Part shown: in pieces, positions 7,416-17,200 of the stretch | How positions within the stretch are numbered: the stretch's first letter is position 1 | Layout of the letters: each line of letters starts with the position of its first letter | NCBI GenBank assembly: GCA_020633055.1 | Contig: JACKEJ010000004.1 | Coordinates: 310,001-374,000, forward strand | From: Sandaracinaceae bacterium | GTDB lineage: Bacteria > Myxococcota_A > Polyangia > Polyangiales > Houyiibacteriaceae | Length of the DNA: 64,000 nucleotides | Direction: 5' to 3' | Translations under genes and position numbers: made by a program | Notes under the pieces: generated by a model | Seen by the model: only the letters and a program-made list of their open reading frames with translations | What the model was told of the DNA's origin: nothing | Database searches by the model: none

Positions 7416-7492
7416 GCCGATGTAGCTCAGATGGCTAGAGCGGGCGTTTCATACGCGCTAGGTCAGTGGTTCGATTCCACTCATCGGCACCA
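7416..7492 (+). tRNA. tRNA-Met (CAT), elongator type
   Basis: A full cloverleaf. Acceptor GCCGATG pairs with CATCGGC, the D arm is GCTC..GAGC, the anticodon loop is TTCATAC with anticodon CAT, and the T arm is AGTGG TTCGATT CCACT. Discriminator A and encoded CCA follow. The paired 1-72 G-C end excludes an initiator tRNA. The TTCATAC loop resembles elongator Met tRNAs; a lysidine-modified Ile2 tRNA is the alternative, less likely reading. The anticodon stem contains two G-T pairs. Confidence 0.93.
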
Positions 7493-7498
7493 CCCAGA

Positions 7499-7530
7499 CC
7501 CCTGCCCTTCGGGCGGGGGTTTTCTCTTTC
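7499..7530 (+). terminator. Rho-independent terminator after tRNA-Met
   Basis: CCCCTGCCC-TTC-GGGCGGGGG forms a 9-bp stem with a 3-nt loop and is followed by TTTTCTCTTT. It begins 6 bp after the CCA end. Confidence 0.9.
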
Positions 7531-7638
7531 GGCCCCGCGTGTTCCCCGTGGCCCCGCACGCGGCGAGGCACCACGCGTTAGTGCCCGCCTCCGCCCTTCA
7601 CCCCCTTTGACGGGCGGGTCGACGTCGGTTCTCCTGCG

Positions 7639-8952
7639 TCAGATCAACACCACGTCCGAGACGTCCAACGCCTCCTGCGCGACCACGCTGCGCGTCTCCT
7701 CCTCGCGCTTGACCGCGACGTCGTACAGCTCCGTCAACAGCGTGGGGTGCTTGCGAATGGCCGCCTGGAAGCGGTCCCGCGTGAGCTCGAGCGCGATGGT
7801 GGTGTGGGTCGCGACCACCGTGGCCGTCGCGGGGCGACGCAACACCAGCGAGATCTCGCCGACCACGTCGCCCGGCCCGAGCTCGGCGAGCACGATGCTG
7901 TCCCCGTCCGAGTCCTGGCCCGTGACGCTGACCCCACCGCTGGCGATCAGGAACAGCCCGGCGGCCTCGTCGCCCTCGCTCAGCAACACCTCGCCGCGCT
8001 CGAACGTGCGTGTGCCGAAGAGATCCATGATCTCGTCTCGCTCGTCGACCCCGACGGCACCGAGGATGGCGCTCGAGCGCACCAGGTTGGCGAGCATGCG
8101 CGTTCGGCAGAATTCGCCCAGCTGCTCGCCGATGGCCGGTGTGTGCTCGGCCAGCTCCTCCAGCGTCTCCCGGCGGACGGCCAGTAGCTGAGAGGCCTCG
8201 ATCGTGCGGACCAACGCAGCGCGTGGGGCATCGCTGACCAAGGCCATCTCCCCAAAGATCGCTCCGGGTCCGAGATGCGCCAGGGCCACGACCTCACCGT
8301 CCTCCTGGCGCGCCACCTCGAGTAAACCACGCACCACGACGTACGCCTCGGCGCCCTCCGTATTCTGCTCGATGACCTCTTCGCCCCGGGGCACGTCACG
8401 CAGCTCGAAAGCCTCGAGGAGCACCCGCAGCGCATCGGGAGCCAATGCCGAGAAGAGCGGGAGCTCGGGCACCTTGCCCGGTGGGACGGGGTCGGGCGCA
8501 GCCGCGACGTCCAACAAGATCTCCTCGGCAAGATCCAGCAACGCATCCCCAGACGCCGACAGCAAGTTGGGCGCGATGGTCTTGCGCGTCGGCAGCGGGG
8601 GCGGCGCCGGTGACACGTCGGCCAGCCGCTCGCTCCCTTGTCCGAACGCCGCCGCGATACGCTCGAATGCTTGCGCGGTGCCAGGTTCGCCTGCTTGGGC
8701 GTCGAGCGCGGCCGCGGTCGCGCCGGGCAGGTCGCCGCGGTTGACCAGCTGAACCACCAACCGCTGGTGCGCGCGGGCGGCCGCATCGCGACGCCCACGC
8801 TCCCCGAGGACACGAGCGGCGAGCGCGAGGGCGGAGAGGTCGAGGGGCTCGGCGCCCAGCGAGGCCAGGGCGGACCGCAGGGCCCCCTCGTCGTCACCAG
8901 AGAAGAGCACGGCGTAGGCGTTGGCCGAGTCGGCAGGGGAGGCTTGGCTCAT
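7639..8952 (-). CDS. Protein with two cyclic-nucleotide-binding domains
   Basis: 437 residues. A helical, TPR-like N-terminal part (1-110) and a linker precede two Crp-type cNMP domains, about 160-285 (LPLFSALAPDALRVLLEAF ... FGEMALVSDAPRAALVRT) and 290-420 (GEVLLSEGDEAAGLFLIASG ... VGEISLVLRRPATATVVA). The FGEMAL-x5-RAA and VGEISL-x4-PATA phosphate-binding cassettes resemble cAMP-binding sites; the Arg is retained only in the first. No HTH or catalytic domain is visible, so it is likely a cytoplasmic sensor or scaffold. ATG 8952 is chosen because the longer frame overlaps the upstream gene; that gives 34 bp to the upstream stop and a probable two-gene operon. Confidence 0.85.
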   Translation of the reverse strand: MSQASPADSANAYAVLFSGDDEGALRSALASLGAEPLDLSALALAARVLGERGRRDAAARAHQRLVVQLVNRGDLPGATAAALDAQAGEPGTAQAFERIAAAFGQGSERLADVSPAPPPLPTRKTIAPNLLSASGDALLDLAEEILLDVAAAPDPVPPGKVPELPLFSALAPDALRVLLEAFELRDVPRGEEVIEQNTEGAEAYVVVRGLLEVARQEDGEVVALAHLGPGAIFGEMALVSDAPRAALVRTIEASQLLAVRRETLEELAEHTPAIGEQLGEFCRTRMLANLVRSSAILGAVGVDERDEIMDLFGTRTFERGEVLLSEGDEAAGLFLIASGGVSVTGQDSDGDSIVLAELGPGDVVGEISLVLRRPATATVVATHTTIALELTRDRFQAAIRKHPTLLTELYDVAVKREEETRSVVAQEALDVSDVVLI

Positions 8953-8986
8953 GCCGCCGAACATACCAGACAACACGCGACATGGT

Positions 8987-9736
8987 TCAGTCGCTGTGGA
9001 TGCCGGACAGCGCCACACGGGCGCGACGCAGCTCCTCCCGCAGGGTGAGCTCCTTCACGACCCCAACCGCCGCATTGCGACGGAGGAACGCGCCGAGGTG
9101 CACGCGCGCTTCGCGGATGTCGCCTACGTGGTACGCGATCATTCCGAGGAGAAAGCGACCGTATCCGTCGGCGTTTGGAGAGGCCCTGAGCGACTCGACC
9201 GTACGTCGGATGTTGCGCGCGGGCTTACCCGAGTCCAGGCGCACGTAGAGGGCGTGCGCGCGCAGCAACGCCCGGTCACGCTGGGCGCTGCGCATCGCCT
9301 TGGTGAGCGTGGCCAGCGCCCCGTCGGCGTCACCCATGTGATGCTGCACGGTGGCGAGCCCCCAGAGCTGGAAGCTTCGTCGTTCGACGGGTGCTGTGCG
9401 AGCCGCCCGACGCTGCATCAAGATCGCTTCATGGATCTCGCCCAGCGCGAACAGCGCGCGGCTGGCGTCGTGCCAGAGAATGTCCTCGAGGGGTCCGAGC
9501 CGGGCAGCCCGGATGGCGACGTCTGCTGCCTGACGTAGTTGACGAAGCTCGACGTGCGAGACGTAGAGCTGCCGCAGCAACAGGACCTTGGTATCTCCCG
9601 TGACGCTCGTGTGCTCGGCGAGCCCACGCTCGGCCGCCCGCTTGCGCAGCTCCGGTCCACGCGCACGGAGAGCGGCGAGCAGGGCTTGCTCCGGGGTGTC
9701 ATCCGGAGGGGGCGCAGAGGGGCGGAGGGTCGGCAT
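8987..9736 (-). CDS. Helical-repeat (TPR-like) protein of unknown function
   Basis: 249 residues, alpha-helical, with repeated A-x3-L/A-x2-G patterns such as ASRALFALGEIHEAILMQRRAA, LATVQHHMGDADGALATLTKA and LLGMIAYHVGDIREARVHLGAF. These look like degenerate TPR units. There is no signal peptide. The start ATG at 9736 (MPTLRPSAPPPDDT) is preferred to the open frame up to 9829. Its neighbour 34 bp downstream is the cyclic-nucleotide-binding protein, so it may be an adaptor in the same pathway. Function not recognised. Confidence 0.75.
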   Translation of the reverse strand: MPTLRPSAPPPDDTPEQALLAALRARGPELRKRAAERGLAEHTSVTGDTKVLLLRQLYVSHVELRQLRQAADVAIRAARLGPLEDILWHDASRALFALGEIHEAILMQRRAARTAPVERRSFQLWGLATVQHHMGDADGALATLTKAMRSAQRDRALLRAHALYVRLDSGKPARNIRRTVESLRASPNADGYGRFLLGMIAYHVGDIREARVHLGAFLRRNAAVGVVKELTLREELRRARVALSGIHSD

Positions 9737-9908
9737 GGTTGATACGTGTGTCCACAAGTGTAGCACACCCGATGTCACGTGCAATTCAGCATTATTTTCG
9801 AGTAGATGCAGACCTTTATCCACAGCCACTCCACTTCCTGCGTGAGACCCTGTTGATGAACCCGGGAGCGCCCTTGGAGGTGAAAGCTCGCAGAGCGTCG
9901 AGCGCGCA

Positions 9909-12900
9909 TCACTCGGGCACCTGCGCGAGCACGGCCACGACCCCGGGTGTCGCCAGGAACCGCGCCTTGGCGGTGTCCCCGCGGAGGTGGTCGACCTGGG
10001 TGTCGATCACGGTCCGCGCGGCGTGCCAAGCCGCGCGTGCGCGCTCCATGTCGCCCAGGCGCTCGAAGGCGCGCGCCAGCATGACGCGCGCCGTGGGGGG
10101 ACGCTGCACCGATACCTTCGCGTCCAGACGGGCGACGGCCGCCTGCGCTGCCACGAGCGCGTCCTCGGCGGCTCCCCGCGACGCACGCAGCCATGCCAAC
10201 AGGGCGAGGGCTTCCACCTCGAGGCTAACGAAGTCGTGTGCCAGGCAGAGCACCCGCGCCTCCTCGGCCGCCTCTTCAGCGCTTGCTGGAAAAGTGTCTG
10301 GGTTGGCCGCCCCTGCAGCGACCAGCGAGCGGGCCGTCAGGAGCCGCTCGCGGGCGGCCAGGTAGGGACCGTGAGCGGCGATGTGGACACGCAGCTGGTC
10401 GAGGACCACCGCGGCTCTCTCGACCTCGCCTCGCTGGAGGTGGAGCTCGACCATGGCGCACTGCGCTTCCTTCCGCGCGGGCGTGGTCTCGGCCGAGACC
10501 ATCGCGCCCAGTACGTAGTGCGAGTGTGTGAGGAACTCCGCGGCCCGTTCGGCCTCCCCGAGGGTGTCGTAGTAGAGCGCGAGCAGGGCCAGCTTGCGAC
10601 CTAGGCGCAACCGGTCGCCTGTCTCCCGATCGAAGCTGAGCGACGCGCGGGTTACCGCGACGGCGTCCTGGAAGCTCCCGACGCAGCTCAAGGCGTTGCC
10701 GAGGTGATCGAGCGCCAGCGCTTCATGTCGCTTGATCCCGAGTCGACGGAACACCACGGTGGCCTCTGCGTATGCCTCGAGGGCCTTGCGGGCGTGCCCG
10801 CCGCGTTCGAGCAAGATGCCCTTCTGGACCAGCACGAGCCCCCGGGCAGGCAGGAACTCCGGGAGCACCCCCGCACGCGACAGGGCCTCGTCACACAGGC
10901 GGAGAGCGCGCGCCGAGGCGCCTCGGTCACGGGCGACCTCTGCCAGCATGCGCACAGTATCGATCTCGGCACCGCGGTCACCTTCCGCCACGGCTCGCGA
11001 CCGAGCGTGCTCGAGGTCCCGCTCGGCGCGCTCCAGCTCTCCGTGGTCGATCTCGAAGCGCGCGCGCCGGTTCAGCGCGAAGGCCCGGAGGGTCTTGGGC
11101 ACGTCAGGGGACAACGAGAGGCGGTCCAACGCGTCGAGCTCCCGCCGCTGCTCGTCACGCTGCCCGAGGAAGCGCAGGATCCGCTCGCGACCCGCGTGTG
11201 CAGCGAACTGCCCCTCGGGGTCGTCCGCGAAGAGCGCCAGGGCCCGCGCATAGAGACCTAGCGCGCTGGCGTTCGCGAAGACGGCGCTGGCGAGCTCTGC
11301 GGCCTCGAGGTACGCGTGAGCCGCGGCGCCTGGCTGCCCGGCGTGCTCCAGGTGATGTGCGATGCGGGCCGCCGGGGCGTCGGGCACCGACTGGAAGTAG
11401 TCGGCCACGTGACGGTGCATGCGTCGACGGTCCTCGGGTTCGGCGCCTTCGTAGGCCACCTGACGCACCACGCCGCTGGCAAAGGACAGGGTACCGTTCG
11501 GGCGACGCACCAAGAAGCCACGCTCGAGCAGCTCTTGAATGGCGCCCTGGACGTCGCTGCCTGCGATCACCACCAGCTGCCGCTCTTCCAGCCCTGCCCC
11601 AGCCACCGCCAGCCAACGCAGGGCGCGGCGCGTCGACTCCTCCAGCTCGTCCAGCCGGGCCGCCACCACCCCCTCGAGGGAGCTGGGCAGCGAGATCGGG
11701 ATCGCGGAATCTCGGATGACACATGCGCGTCCACGAGTATCATCCACGACTCTCACGACACCGCGCTCCAGCAGGGCGTCCGACAGCTCCTGAATGTGGA
11801 ACGGGTTGCCGCCCGCCCGTTCGACGATCGCGTGCAAGACGTCGGGGGGCACGTCGGCGCCGCGGAAACAGCGACGGACGATCTCGTCGCGCTCGTCCCC
11901 CTCGAGCTCGCTCAGCTCGATCACGGGCACACCGCGCAGGGCCGCTGCGGTGCGCGCTTCGGGGCGCGTGGCCATGAGGATGAGCACCGGGCTGTGGTGG
12001 ACGCCTTGGCTCATGGTGCGCAGCAAGTCGAGCGACGCGCTGTCCGCCCACTGCAACGAGTCCAGCCAGACCACGATGGGCCCGCCCTTCGCGAGGTGCC
12101 GAAGCAGCAGCTCGATGGCGTGTACGACCTCGCGCGTGCGCTCTTCGTGGCTGCTCTCGAGGGCGCGCTCATCGGCGCTGCCGAGCAGCGTGAGCACACC
12201 GCGTTCGATCAGGTCGCGGCGGTCTCGGTCGATCACCACGGCCTGCAGGGCGGCGCGGATCTGTTCTCGCACCTGAGAGACCGGCGCGTCGTCCGAGACG
12301 AAGAAGATGTCGCGGATCAGGGTAGCCAGGCTCGAGAAGGGGACGTCGCTGGTACCGAAGCCACACTCCGTCGAGAGGATGCCCGGCATGGGGTCGAGGG
12401 AGTCGAGCGCGGCCGAGACGAGCGCCGACTTTCCAACGCCCAGCTCGCCCACCACGGCAGCGAAGACCGCGCGCCCGGTGGCCTCGGCTTCCCGATACAG
12501 CCCCCGGATGGTCTCCTGCTCGGCGACCCGCCCCACCAACCCCTCGGAGCCGAGGCTGTGGCGCGTGTCCACCGCCCGCTCCTCGCGGGATCGCGCGCCG
12601 AGCGCCCGATAGGCCCGGGTGCGCGTGCCGTCCTCTACGACGATGTCCTCGAACTCGCTCTCGTTCACCCGGAAGTCACGCCGAACCAGCCGGAACACGT
12701 CACTCGTGATACGCACGGAGCCCGCGTTGCCCTCGTTCGCCAGCCGCTCGGCGACGGCCAACGCCGCTTCGACTGGCGCATAGCGAAGCAGACGTCCCGC
12801 TCCGTCGCGCACCGTGGTGACGATCCCGGACGACACCGCGAGTGAGGCGGTGATGGGCGCAAAGAGGTCTGCCGAGAGACCGTGCAGCGCCTCCACCACG

Positions 12901-14204
12901 TCGAACGCGAGCGAGACTCCACGCAGCGCGTCCTGAGGGGTCGTGCGGCCGAGGCCGATCACATATCGAAAATGAGACTTCTCGGCGCCATCCTCCCACG
13001 AGAGCACGGCGTCGTTTTTGTAGGCCAGGTCGGCCAGGATCCGCGCGGCCGCGTGGTCCACGCTCGGCAGCTGGCCGGGATCGGTGAGGGCGCTCCCGTC
13101 CCGCACGCGCCCAGCCACCACCACCACCCGGCGTCGCTCACGCAGCTCGCGCTCCATGGCGAGCGAGCCCGCGTTCACCGTGAATCCCGCGAAGGTCATC
13201 GCGTCGCGCACGCGAGGGTCCTCCACGCTGGCGTGCGCGCGCGGGACGAGGCGCAGGAGGTGCTGCTCGAGGGCCTCGGCGTCCCACAGTACGGGCGACC
13301 CGTGCAGGAACTGCGCAAGCGAGCTGCCCAGAGAGCGGGCGGTCTGGAAGCGCTGCTCGGGGTCCGGGTGCAGGGCCCGCCGCACGATGCGGTCCAGCGC
13401 CTCGGGCACGGCCGCGTCCACGTCGCGTGGGAAGGTCACGCGCCCCTCACGTGCTGGCTCGAGGGCCTCGACGCCCTGCAGGCCCGGGTACATCGGGCGC
13501 CCCATCAGCAGCTCCGCCAGCAGCACGCCCAGGGAGTACACATCGCTGCGACGGTCCACGGGCAGCCCCTTCGCCTGCTCCGGCGACATGTAGCTGAATT
13601 TGCCTTTGATGACGCCGTCGTCCTCGGACACCAGCTTGGCCTTCGCGATGCCGAAGTCCGCGACCTTGACGATGCCGTCGTAGCCCAAGAGGACGTTCTG
13701 CGGGGACACGTCGCGGTGGACGATGTCCATGGACTCGCCCACGCTGTCGCGTCGCTTGTGCGCGTAGTCGAGCCCCTTGGTCACCTCGTGGACGATGTAG
13801 GCGGACAATCCGTACGGCAGCTTCTCCCCGGCGCGCTTGGCGGCCGCGCTGAGGCGCCCCAGGTCGATGCCATCCACGAACTCCATCGCCAGGAGGAACT
13901 CCCCCTCCACTCGGTCGAAGGTGTAGACCTGCACGATGTTCGGGTGGTTGAGGCGCGTGGCGACCTTGGCCTCGTCGACGAACATGCTCAGGAAGTGCTC
14001 GTTGCGGGCGAACTGCGGGAGCACGCGCTTGACCACCAGGACCTTCTCGATGCCCTCGGCGCCCGTGGTCTTGGCCAGGAACACCTCGGCCATGCCGCCC
14101 TTGCCCAGGCGACGCAGCACGCGGTAGCGGCCGAGGGACACGGGCGGCGGAGCGTTCGAGGTCACGGCGGCGGGATGATAGGCCCGCCGTGCACCCGGGA
14201 TCAA
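9909..14204 (-). CDS. Ser/Thr kinase fused to cyclase-like, AAA ATPase and TPR regions
   Basis: 1431 residues. The kinase domain spans about 27-310, with G-loop LGKGGMAEVF, VHRDVSPQNVLL (catalytic loop, near 164) and ADFGIAKAK (near 185), all intact. A cyclase-homology-like region at 350-545 lacks a clear catalytic pair. A STAND/AAA-type ATPase starts with GELGVGKSALV (near 588) and has Walker B VVWLDSLQWAD (near 710). TPR-like repeats run from about 950 to 1400. This order resembles PknK-like and multi-domain myxobacterial kinases that sense signals through the TPR region. The start may be ATG 14204 or an in-frame GTG at 14165, directly before SNAPPPVSLGRY; TATCAT just upstream of that GTG could be a -10. 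The gene stands alone, with a 78-bp gap to the VIT lipoprotein gene upstream. Confidence 0.9.
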   Translation of the reverse strand: MIPGARRAYHPAAVTSNAPPPVSLGRYRVLRRLGKGGMAEVFLAKTTGAEGIEKVLVVKRVLPQFARNEHFLSMFVDEAKVATRLNHPNIVQVYTFDRVEGEFLLAMEFVDGIDLGRLSAAAKRAGEKLPYGLSAYIVHEVTKGLDYAHKRRDSVGESMDIVHRDVSPQNVLLGYDGIVKVADFGIAKAKLVSEDDGVIKGKFSYMSPEQAKGLPVDRRSDVYSLGVLLAELLMGRPMYPGLQGVEALEPAREGRVTFPRDVDAAVPEALDRIVRRALHPDPEQRFQTARSLGSSLAQFLHGSPVLWDAEALEQHLLRLVPRAHASVEDPRVRDAMTFAGFTVNAGSLAMERELRERRRVVVVAGRVRDGSALTDPGQLPSVDHAAARILADLAYKNDAVLSWEDGAEKSHFRYVIGLGRTTPQDALRGVSLAFDVVEALHGLSADLFAPITASLAVSSGIVTTVRDGAGRLLRYAPVEAALAVAERLANEGNAGSVRITSDVFRLVRRDFRVNESEFEDIVVEDGTRTRAYRALGARSREERAVDTRHSLGSEGLVGRVAEQETIRGLYREAEATGRAVFAAVVGELGVGKSALVSAALDSLDPMPGILSTECGFGTSDVPFSSLATLIRDIFFVSDDAPVSQVREQIRAALQAVVIDRDRRDLIERGVLTLLGSADERALESSHEERTREVVHAIELLLRHLAKGGPIVVWLDSLQWADSASLDLLRTMSQGVHHSPVLILMATRPEARTAAALRGVPVIELSELEGDERDEIVRRCFRGADVPPDVLHAIVERAGGNPFHIQELSDALLERGVVRVVDDTRGRACVIRDSAIPISLPSSLEGVVAARLDELEESTRRALRWLAVAGAGLEERQLVVIAGSDVQGAIQELLERGFLVRRPNGTLSFASGVVRQVAYEGAEPEDRRRMHRHVADYFQSVPDAPAARIAHHLEHAGQPGAAAHAYLEAAELASAVFANASALGLYARALALFADDPEGQFAAHAGRERILRFLGQRDEQRRELDALDRLSLSPDVPKTLRAFALNRRARFEIDHGELERAERDLEHARSRAVAEGDRGAEIDTVRMLAEVARDRGASARALRLCDEALSRAGVLPEFLPARGLVLVQKGILLERGGHARKALEAYAEATVVFRRLGIKRHEALALDHLGNALSCVGSFQDAVAVTRASLSFDRETGDRLRLGRKLALLALYYDTLGEAERAAEFLTHSHYVLGAMVSAETTPARKEAQCAMVELHLQRGEVERAAVVLDQLRVHIAAHGPYLAARERLLTARSLVAAGAANPDTFPASAEEAAEEARVLCLAHDFVSLEVEALALLAWLRASRGAAEDALVAAQAAVARLDAKVSVQRPPTARVMLARAFERLGDMERARAAWHAARTVIDTQVDHLRGDTAKARFLATPGVVAVLAQVPE

Positions 14205-14282
14205 TCTCGGTGGCCCGACGGGCGCTCCACGGTCGTCGGAGGAGCCCAGCGCGGGACCCTGCTGGCCATCCAGATCCGCGCC

Positions 14283-17200
14283 CTAGCGAGCGGTCGACGC
14301 GGCGCTCGCCGGCTCGCGGGTGAGCGCGCCCCCTTCGAGGCGCATCACGAGCCGCCGCGTGTCGCGGTCCAGGTGCACCGTCTCGCGCAGGATACGCTCG
14401 CCGTCCGTGCCGAGCCCCAGCACCACCACCAGCGTCGCGTCGGTCGGGCGCAGCTCCTCGCGCTCGTCGCGCGCGAAGGCGAGCCGCAGGGCACCCTCGT
14501 CGAGGTCCGCCAGGGTCAGGGCGTGGATGCCGTGAGTTTGCCCGTTCAACTGGACGGGCTCGAAGCGCTCGGGCGCGTCGGGGTAGGCCACGGTCATCTG
14601 CAGCACGTCGTCCGGGTGGGCCCACGTGAGCGCGGCGAAGAGCGCCGGGGGCGAGCGCAGCGCCCCCGAGTGACGCTGCCGGCGGAGCACCGCCGCGTCG
14701 AGGGCCGGGTCGTTGGCCTCCGCGCGGAGGAGCGCGAGGCGCACCCGGGTCCAGGCCTGAGCCACCGCCGCGGCCCCCTCGTCAGCGGCTCCATCGGCCG
14801 CCTCGGCCACGCGCTGCTCGAGCCGCAGGGCCTCGTCGACGCGTCCGGCGTCGGCGGCTGCGCGCGCCAGCAGCAAGAAGACCTCCTCGTCCCCCTGACG
14901 CAGCTGGGCCAGGGCGCGGTACTCGCGGTAGGCGTCGTCGGGCCACGCGTGAGCGCGGTAGAGGTCCCCGAGCCGTCGGCGCGCCCATGGGTCGAGGGGC
15001 GCGCGCTCGACGATCTCGCTGAACACGCGGCGGGCCTCGTCGGGACGCTCCTGCCGCAGCCAGAACTCGCCCACGGCGGTGCGCACGGCGGCGTCCGCGA
15101 GGGGGTCGGCCCGCAACGCCCAGGCCAGGCGCCGCGCCTCGGGCAGGTTGTTGGTCTCCTCCAGGAGCTGGAGCAGGCGCAGCCGCAGGTCGAGCTCGTC
15201 CGGGGCGATCTCCAGCCAGCGCCGCACCAGGCGCAGCTTGGCGGCGGGGCTCCCCGCGCGTCGGTAGAGACGGTCGAAGACGCTCCAGTCGATGTTCTGG
15301 TCGTCGAGCCCCAGCAGCCGACGGGCCAGCTCCACCTCGCGGGCGCTGCCGAGCGAGCGCAGCACCACGGCGCGCAGGTAGCTTCCCGCAGCGCTGTTGG
15401 CCGAGAACGCCGCCGCGAGCTGCACGCGCTGCGCGCCGACGTGGGCGAGCATCATGTCGAGCAGCACGCGGCGCGCGCGGAAGTCGCCGAGCTCGCACTG
15501 GCCGAGGGCCTCCCGATAAACGGAGAGCGCTCCACCCACGCCGCCGCTGGCCGCGAGCCGCTCGCGCCACAGGTTGCGGCGCACCGCGAGGTCCTGGCGC
15601 GACGCGTCGCTGCAGGTGCGGCGCGTGCCGATGGCGCGGTCGGGTGCGTTGAACACGTAGGTGTGCTCGACGCGGATGGTGCGGCCCTCGGTGTTGGGGA
15701 AGCGCAGCCCCCGGACCTCCTGCACCACGCACAGGTCCACGTCGGATTCGTCCAGCGTGGAGCGCACCAGCGTGGCGCTCTCGACCGCGCCCGTGCCGTC
15801 GACCGACACCGCGACCGTCACGGACCCCTCGAGGTCCGGGCGCACCAGCAGCTTGCGCTCGTAACACGCGTTGGGTCCCCGGGCGCCCTGCCGCAGCACG
15901 CGTCCGACCGCGGCCTGCGCATAGCCCCCATCCGTCGTTGGAGCCGGCTCGGCCTCGCCTGCGCTGGCGCCGCTCGACACGCGCGGCACCCAGGTGCGCT
16001 CCGCAGCCTGCGTCTCCACCACGGGCGAGGCAGCCGCAGCGCGTCGACGCCAGCCTGCGTCCTCGGCGTGGACGGACGGACCGCGTCCCCCCAAGTGCCA
16101 GCTGAACTCGAGGGGGTTGAGATCGAAGTCCTGCACCAAGCCGAAGGTGTGCCCCTTGCCTCCCCCCACGACCAGCGCGTTCCACGGCGTGAGCAGGTCG
16201 TAGGTGAGCCCGATGGCCACGAGAGCCTCGCGGCCCGCGTTCTCGTCCAGCAGCTCGTCCAGGCGCGCGCTGGCCCAGCGGCGCCGGATGTCGGGCGCGG
16301 TGACGCTGCTGGCGCTCAGCTCGAGCGTCTGGTCGAACTCCACGCCGTCCCGCGCGCCCCGGACGCGAACGGTCGTGGGCACGTCGTCCACCAAGCGTCC
16401 GAAGAGGCGCAAACGTCCGCTGTCGGGCACGGTCAAGCGCCCCCGCGGGTAGACACGCTCCACGCCTTCGCCCAGGTCGACCTCGACCCCGCGCAGCATC
16501 GGGCGCGCCGCGTCGGTGAGGGTGGCGAGCACGGCGCCCGCCAGGTCTTCCCGGGCGTGGACGGTGCGCGCCGACGAGGTCCCCATCACCGCGCGCAGCA
16601 GGTCGATGTTCGCGTCGTCTCCGAGGCCGAGCGCAAAGAAGCGCGGCGCGCGCGGCAGGCTATCCAGCGCTGCGCGGATGCTGGTCGCGTCGAGCGCACC
16701 TGTCGTCGGGCGTCCGTCGCCCAGGTAGAGCACGGCCGCACGGGGTGCACCCTCGAGCGCGCCCGCCGCGCCACGCAGCATGGTGCCGAGGTCGGTCGCC
16801 CCGCCCAGCTGCGCCGTGCCCAGCGCCGAAAGCAGGCGCTCGCCGTGCTCGGAGCTGGCCTCGGCGAGGCCGCCCGCGTCGCCCTCGGGCGCGCGCGTCA
16901 CCAGGTCCCCGAAGCGCAGCGCCACGCGGTCGGTGGGCGCCAGCTGCTGCAGCACGTGCTCCACCACCCCGCGGGCCAGCTCCAGCTCCTCTGGCTCGGT
17001 GCCCCCCGAGGTGTCCACCAGCAGCACGAGGGACAGCGGCACCTCCTCGCCCGTCGGAGCCAGGTCGTGCGTGGGGATGTCCACGGCGACGAAGGTCTCG
17101 TCGGGCATGCGCTCCCCCGTGAGCGGGTCGAGCTCACCGGTCTGCGCCCGGTAGGTGTAGATGTGGGGAGCCTGCGCCACCTCCGTGGTCTCGGCCGGGT

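Noticed and set aside
7416..7492. Initiator tRNA-Met
   Set aside because: Initiator tRNAs have an unpaired 1-72 position and three G-C pairs in the anticodon stem; here position 1-72 is G-C and the stem has G-T pairs.
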